Of a stretch of DNA of 8,782 nt, positions 6,042 to 8,782 are shown one piece after another. This DNA is from Candidatus Sumerlaeota bacterium (GTDB taxonomy: Bacteria; Sumerlaeota; Sumerlaeia; MWCT01; JAGHBZ01): positions 1 through 8,782 of the forward strand of contig JAGHBZ010000176.1 in NCBI GenBank assembly GCA_021160705.1, written 5' to 3'. Within the stretch, counting starts at the first letter, position 1; every line of letters begins with the position of its first letter. The position numbers and the translations under genes were made by a program. The notes under the pieces were generated by a model. That model had not been told where the DNA came from and ran no database searches. It worked only from the letters and a program-made list of their open reading frames with translations.

Positions 6042-7445
6042 ATGGATTCACCAGCAAAACCGAATCTCTCTTTTTTAGAATGGTTCTTCAATTCACCGCC
6101 CCGATTAATTCTCGGCAGTTTTATTCTGGCTATCTTAATTGGGTGGATTTTATTAATGATGCCTTTTTCAGCAGCGGGGAAACCGCTGAGTCCTGTGGAT
6201 GCGCTGTTCACCGTTACGTCCGGGGTGTGCGTCACTGGACTCACCGTCATCAGTGTGGAAAAAGACCTCTCGTTCTGGGGTCAGGCAATACTGCTGGTGT
6301 TCATTCAACTTGGTGGGATTGGCATAATGACGTTTTCCACGTTTTTCCTCTTTGTCCTGCGACGCTCTAAATTATCCTTCACTGGTAGAGAAACCCTGTA
6401 TCAAACCCTGACTTCAGGAGAAACTCCTAATATTTACAACCTGCTCTTTTCTGTTTTTAAACTTACGCTTATCATAGAAGTAATCGGTTCTATAGGACTT
6501 TTTCTCTGCTGGTATTCAGGCAGTGATGGTTCTGTGAATCATACTATCTGGGATTCGGTATTTCATTCGGTAAGTGCATTTTGCAACGCCGGGTTCTCCA
6601 CCTTTACGGAGAACCTGTATCGTTACAGGACAAATATACCCGGTGTGTCCATAATTGCTGTACTCATAATTCTTGGGGGGTTAGGATTTGTTGTACTGGA
6701 CGAACTCTTTTATCGCAGACTCACATATTCAAGCAGTAAACGCACACCGCATTTCTCTTTACAGACACGCCTGGTGCTTATTGTCACTTTTATACTGATA
6801 GTAGGTGGTGCATTGGTGTTTTATATGTTTGACGTTGGCAATTCATTAGCCGGGGAGTCATTTCCAGTTAGGGTTGTGCATTCATTGTTTCAATCCATAA
6901 CTGCGCGAACCGCAGGGTTTAATACCGTTGACATTGGTCGTGTCTCAAATCTGGGTCTTCTGCTATTAATGTTACTGATGTTTATTGGCGGTTCACCCGG
7001 CTCTGCGGCAGGTGGGATAAAGACCACTACAGCTGCAATCATCTTTGTTACTATTCTCTCACACATAAAAAACAGGCGTGATGTGGAGGTATTTCGACGT
7101 CGTGTGCCTGAGGGAACGGTAAGCCGTGCGTTCATTATTCTGGTGATGGGGCTGGTGGTAGTAACAGTCTTTTTCGGGTTGATTGCGCTGGTAGACAAGC
7201 CATTATTGACCACACATTCGCCGCAGGACCCGGCGGTTCGGCTACTTTTTGAGACCGTCTCCGCATTTGGCACTGTAGGTCTCTCCACTGGCATAACTAC
7301 ATTATTTAGCACACCAGGTAAACTGTTGCTCATTATTCTGATGCTCATTGGCAGGCTGGGTCCCTTAACCGTTGCAGTGGCGTTGATTGAGCAACGTGAA
7401 CGCGTAACCTACCGCTACCCTAAAGAGGACATTATGGTCGGCTAA
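6042..7445 (+). CDS. ktrB: TrkH/KtrB-family potassium uptake transmembrane subunit
   Basis: This 467-residue inner-membrane protein matches the K+-translocating subunit of Ktr/Trk systems. All four pore-loop filters are visible: TSGVCVTGLTV (59-69), SAFCNAGFSTF (178-188), ARTAGFNTVDIG (288-299) and SAFGTVGLSTGIT (407-419). The glycine-rich intramembrane gate IGGSPGSAAGGIKTTT (315-330), the conserved IGRLGPLTVAVAL (436-448) and the YRYPKEDIMVG C-terminus are characteristic. The length fits KtrB better than the longer TrkH, hence the symbol, which is tentative. AAGG about ten bases before the ATG can serve as ribosome binding site. It follows the fused glycosyltransferase after 24 bases, so it is probably co-transcribed even though the functions look unrelated. 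These subunits normally need a cytoplasmic NAD/ATP-binding partner (KtrA/TrkA), and none is encoded in this window. No truncation or loss of filter glycines is seen. Confidence 0.95.
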   Translation: MDSPAKPNLSFLEWFFNSPPRLILGSFILAILIGWILLMMPFSAAGKPLSPVDALFTVTSGVCVTGLTVISVEKDLSFWGQAILLVFIQLGGIGIMTFSTFFLFVLRRSKLSFTGRETLYQTLTSGETPNIYNLLFSVFKLTLIIEVIGSIGLFLCWYSGSDGSVNHTIWDSVFHSVSAFCNAGFSTFTENLYRYRTNIPGVSIIAVLIILGGLGFVVLDELFYRRLTYSSSKRTPHFSLQTRLVLIVTFILIVGGALVFYMFDVGNSLAGESFPVRVVHSLFQSITARTAGFNTVDIGRVSNLGLLLLMLLMFIGGSPGSAAGGIKTTTAAIIFVTILSHIKNRRDVEVFRRRVPEGTVSRAFIILVMGLVVVTVFFGLIALVDKPLLTTHSPQDPAVRLLFETVSAFGTVGLSTGITTLFSTPGKLLLIILMLIGRLGPLTVAVALIEQRERVTYRYPKEDIMVG

Positions 7446-7705
7446 CCCGCAATTCTTTTCGTAGCTAAACACAATTTTCCCGGCGCAACCCTCATAATTT
7501 TTCAACACAGATGTGTAACAAATAATATTTACATTCCTTTATCTCCTGGGTTCCTGGTCTCCTTATAGCTAAGAAATAAAAAGCAATAAAATCTATAAGG
7601 AAGCCAGGAAGCTCAGGAAAGTCGGGATTATTTGCGATATTCCTTTTGCAAATTAGATATAGTTGACCAGAAAAATAGTAGATAGCAAAGAGGCGATAAC
7701 AAGAA
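7446..7705. other. Convergent intergenic region without a supported gene
   Basis: The K+ transporter gene (plus strand) and the AroM-family gene (minus strand) end at its two sides. It is AT-rich and holds the long imperfect inverted repeat at 7544-7618, plus a short dyad ACACA-GA-TGTGT at 7505-7516. A 73-codon minus-strand frame (7492-7713) crosses it but has no ribosome binding site and simply reads through the inverted repeat, so I do not call a gene. Confidence 0.6.
7544..7618. repeat. Long imperfect inverted repeat (about 25-base arms)
   Basis: The left arm at 7544-7568 (TCCTGGGTTCCTGG... to CCTTATAG) is nearly the reverse complement of the right arm at 7593-7618 (CTATAAGGAAGCCAGG... 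to CTCAGGA). They differ by one inserted base and about three mismatches, with an A/T-rich loop of 24 bases. Either strand would fold into a stable hairpin. Its place between convergent genes suits a shared transcription end, but the long loop and missing T-run are unlike a classic terminator. A remnant of a small palindromic mobile repeat is an alternative. Confidence 0.7.
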
Positions 7706-8389
7706 TCACACACATAGTAATTCTTTAATCACCTGTAGCAGAAGTGAACGTGGTAACAGGACAGGTTTGCCAGTAATGGCGTGGAGGTATTCTTTATGTT
7801 TTATAGTATAGCCCATACAATCAAGGATGATTAAATCCGGGTTCTCTTTGTTGATTCTGTGCAAAATGGTGTTCATTTCAGCGGGTTCTTTGTATGGCGA
7901 GGCGGATACTGAGAACACTGCCAGTCCTGTAAGGTTCTGCCATCTCATTTCCGCAATCTGTCTCTGCTCCTCCATAGGAACTATCACGCAAAGTTTTCCA
8001 CTCCGCAGAATTGAACTTGCTGTATTGAAAAGAATCTGTGACGGTAGAAGACAAATCTTTCGGGCGGTAATCTCCGAGAAATCGCCAGTGCACAGAATTG
8101 CGGTAATCTCCGCACCCTGTTGTTCAATAGCGTCAACGTGATTTTGAACGAGAGGAAGTATTTTACTTCTTCCCACAACCACTGTGGATGTGTCATCAAT
8201 TCTGGTTATTAACGGCACATCATTGCCCTCAACCCTGAGCATATCAATCTCCGCGCTGGATAAACCGTCAAGTGCACCGCGCTGGATTATATCAACCCTG
8301 TCGCCGAGCACAGCCCGCATCTCCTGAACAATATCCTCTCGCGGCGACCTCCCGATACTAACCAACCCTATCTTTAGTTTCGTCTCCAT
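7706..8389 (-). CDS. aroM: AroM-family protein (Asp/Glu racemase-like fold)
   Basis: This 227-residue protein is a full-length AroM-family member. Recognisable parts are IGLVSIGRSPREDIVQEM (7-24), the family segment TAILCTGDFSEITARKICLL (96-115), VIVPMEEQ (135-142) and LIILDCMGYTIKHKEYL (186-202), then KPVLLPRSLLLQVIKELL near the end. The biochemical role of AroM is unknown; in E. coli aroM lies next to the shikimate kinase gene aroL, but no aromatic-pathway gene is seen here. Two cysteines, C100 and C191, sit where Asp/Glu racemase-type enzymes place their catalytic pair, so an enzyme acting on a small carboxylate is conceivable; this is inference. The ATG at 8389 has a purine-rich AAGCGGAG directly in front, closer than ideal for a ribosome binding site, so translation may depend on coupling to the upstream zinc-ribbon gene, whose stop is 18 bases away. 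Confidence 0.88.
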   Translation of the reverse strand: METKLKIGLVSIGRSPREDIVQEMRAVLGDRVDIIQRGALDGLSSAEIDMLRVEGNDVPLITRIDDTSTVVVGRSKILPLVQNHVDAIEQQGAEITAILCTGDFSEITARKICLLPSQILFNTASSILRSGKLCVIVPMEEQRQIAEMRWQNLTGLAVFSVSASPYKEPAEMNTILHRINKENPDLIILDCMGYTIKHKEYLHAITGKPVLLPRSLLLQVIKELLCV

Positions 8390-8407
8390 CTCCGCTTGAT
8401 TCTCTTC

Positions 8408-8668
8408 TTAGTCTTTTAATCGGGCAATAAACGGTAGATTATCCTCAAAGTATCGGTCTATTGCGTTCTGTTTTGCTTCAACATCCATCTCACTAAGAAT
8501 GCTTTTTGCTAACTTAACCTCGTGGGGTGCTGGTACTTTCTCTTCAGTCCATCTTGAGTATCCGCATATCGGGCAATTTATGTCAAAGTAAACGCCATCA
8601 TAACTGGAGACATACATTTCTTCAAAACCACAGTATGGACATTGTTGCGTCCAGACGTGTGAACCCAT
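8408..8668 (-). CDS. Small zinc-ribbon protein of unknown function
   Basis: This 86-residue protein has two CxxC knuckles, CPYCGF (10-15) and CPICGY (32-37), separated by a short beta-like hairpin (MYVSSYDGVYFDIN). That is the classic four-cysteine zinc-ribbon pattern. The C-terminal half (about 48-86) is helical and charged, with no recognisable domain. No signal peptide is present, so it should be cytoplasmic. A strong AGGAGGGAGA six bases before the ATG (core 8675-8680) supports the start. It lies 18 bases upstream of the AroM-family gene in the same direction, making a probable two-gene operon. It might bind nucleic acid or a protein partner, as many small ribbons do, but nothing here identifies the target. 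Confidence 0.85.
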   Translation of the reverse strand: MGSHVWTQQCPYCGFEEMYVSSYDGVYFDINCPICGYSRWTEEKVPAPHEVKLAKSILSEMDVEAKQNAIDRYFEDNLPFIARLKD

Positions 8669-8782
8669 ATTCTCCCTCCTTCATAATTTTATACTAAAAT
8701 TTTCCATATATCAGAAATAGAGAAAACTTTTAAGTTTAAATCTTACAAATCTCTTTGTGATTCTATTATATCTCAATGGGGA
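8669..8782 (-). promoter_or_regulatory. Leader/promoter region of the zinc-ribbon and AroM operon
   Basis: This AT-rich stretch precedes the operon on the minus strand. It includes the ribosome binding site AGGAGGGAGA (8671-8680). Candidate -10 boxes on that strand are TATAAA (8688-8693), with only a weak -35 match upstream, and TATAAT (8765-8770), whose -35 box would fall beyond the window. Two dyads are present: AATTTTA-tac-TAAAATT (8685-8701), overlapping the nearer -10 candidate, and AAACTT-tt-AAGTTT (8724-8737). The promoter choice is uncertain. Confidence 0.35.
8685..8701. promoter_or_regulatory. Perfect 17-base dyad near the operon start
   Basis: AATTTTA and TAAAATT flank a three-base centre (TAC), a perfect 7-base inverted repeat ending 16 bases before the ATG of the zinc-ribbon gene. 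It overlaps a candidate -10 box, so a bound regulator could block transcription. In such AT-rich DNA a dyad of this size can also arise by chance. Confidence 0.3.

Noticed and set aside
6890..7348. 152-codon open frame on the minus strand inside the K+ transporter gene
   Set aside because: It lies wholly antisense to a clear KtrB coding sequence with all four filter motifs. Its translation has low complexity (Ser/Thr/Arg-rich) and no ribosome binding site was noted.
7492..7713. 73-codon minus-strand frame after the AroM-family gene
   Set aside because: No ribosome binding site; its start overlaps the end of the AroM gene in another frame and it reads through the long inverted repeat. The translation resembles no protein I know.

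Overview
The window looks like a bacterial chromosome segment from a Gram-negative-type, probably uncultivated lineage. The main clue is an O-antigen ligase/polymerase-family membrane protein beside glycosyltransferase and methyltransferase genes, which is typical of a surface-polysaccharide locus. Shine-Dalgarno sites are clear before several genes (AGGAGG type). No rRNA, tRNA, CRISPR array or intact insertion sequence was seen, and the sequence alone does not support naming a phylum.

Layout from left to right. (1) Positions 1-162 hold the 3' end of an unrecognised plus-strand gene, followed 9 bases later by a class I SAM methyltransferase (172-879). This end is AT-rich. (2) Positions 880-1328 hold no intact gene but carry a strikingly GC-rich coding-like fragment without a start (about 987-1214). 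(3) On the minus strand is a 698-residue O-antigen ligase-like protein with a C-terminal TPR-like tail (1329-3425). Its start is best placed 16 codons inside the longest open frame, because a strong ribosome binding site sits there. (4) Positions 3426-3800 form a divergent intergenic region with several small dyads and short coding-like frames on both strands. (5) On the plus strand, a two-domain glycosyltransferase (GT-B fused to GT-A, 3801-6017) is followed after 24 bases by a TrkH/KtrB-type K+ transporter subunit (6042-7445). (6) Positions 7446-7705 form a convergent gap with a long imperfect inverted repeat. (7) Reading leftward from the right edge, a small zinc-ribbon protein (8408-8668) and an AroM-family protein (7706-8389) form a likely two-gene operon.

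The methyltransferase, the ligase-like protein and the fusion glycosyltransferase plausibly take part in making or modifying a cell-surface glycan. The K+ transporter and the AroM/zinc-ribbon pair are probably unrelated housekeeping or accessory functions. I did not find a convincing new multi-gene system. The points most worth a second look are the missing histidine in the ligase signature, the GC-rich gene remnant, the two-cysteine AroM protein paired with a zinc ribbon, the fusion glycosyltransferase, and the long hairpin between convergent genes.
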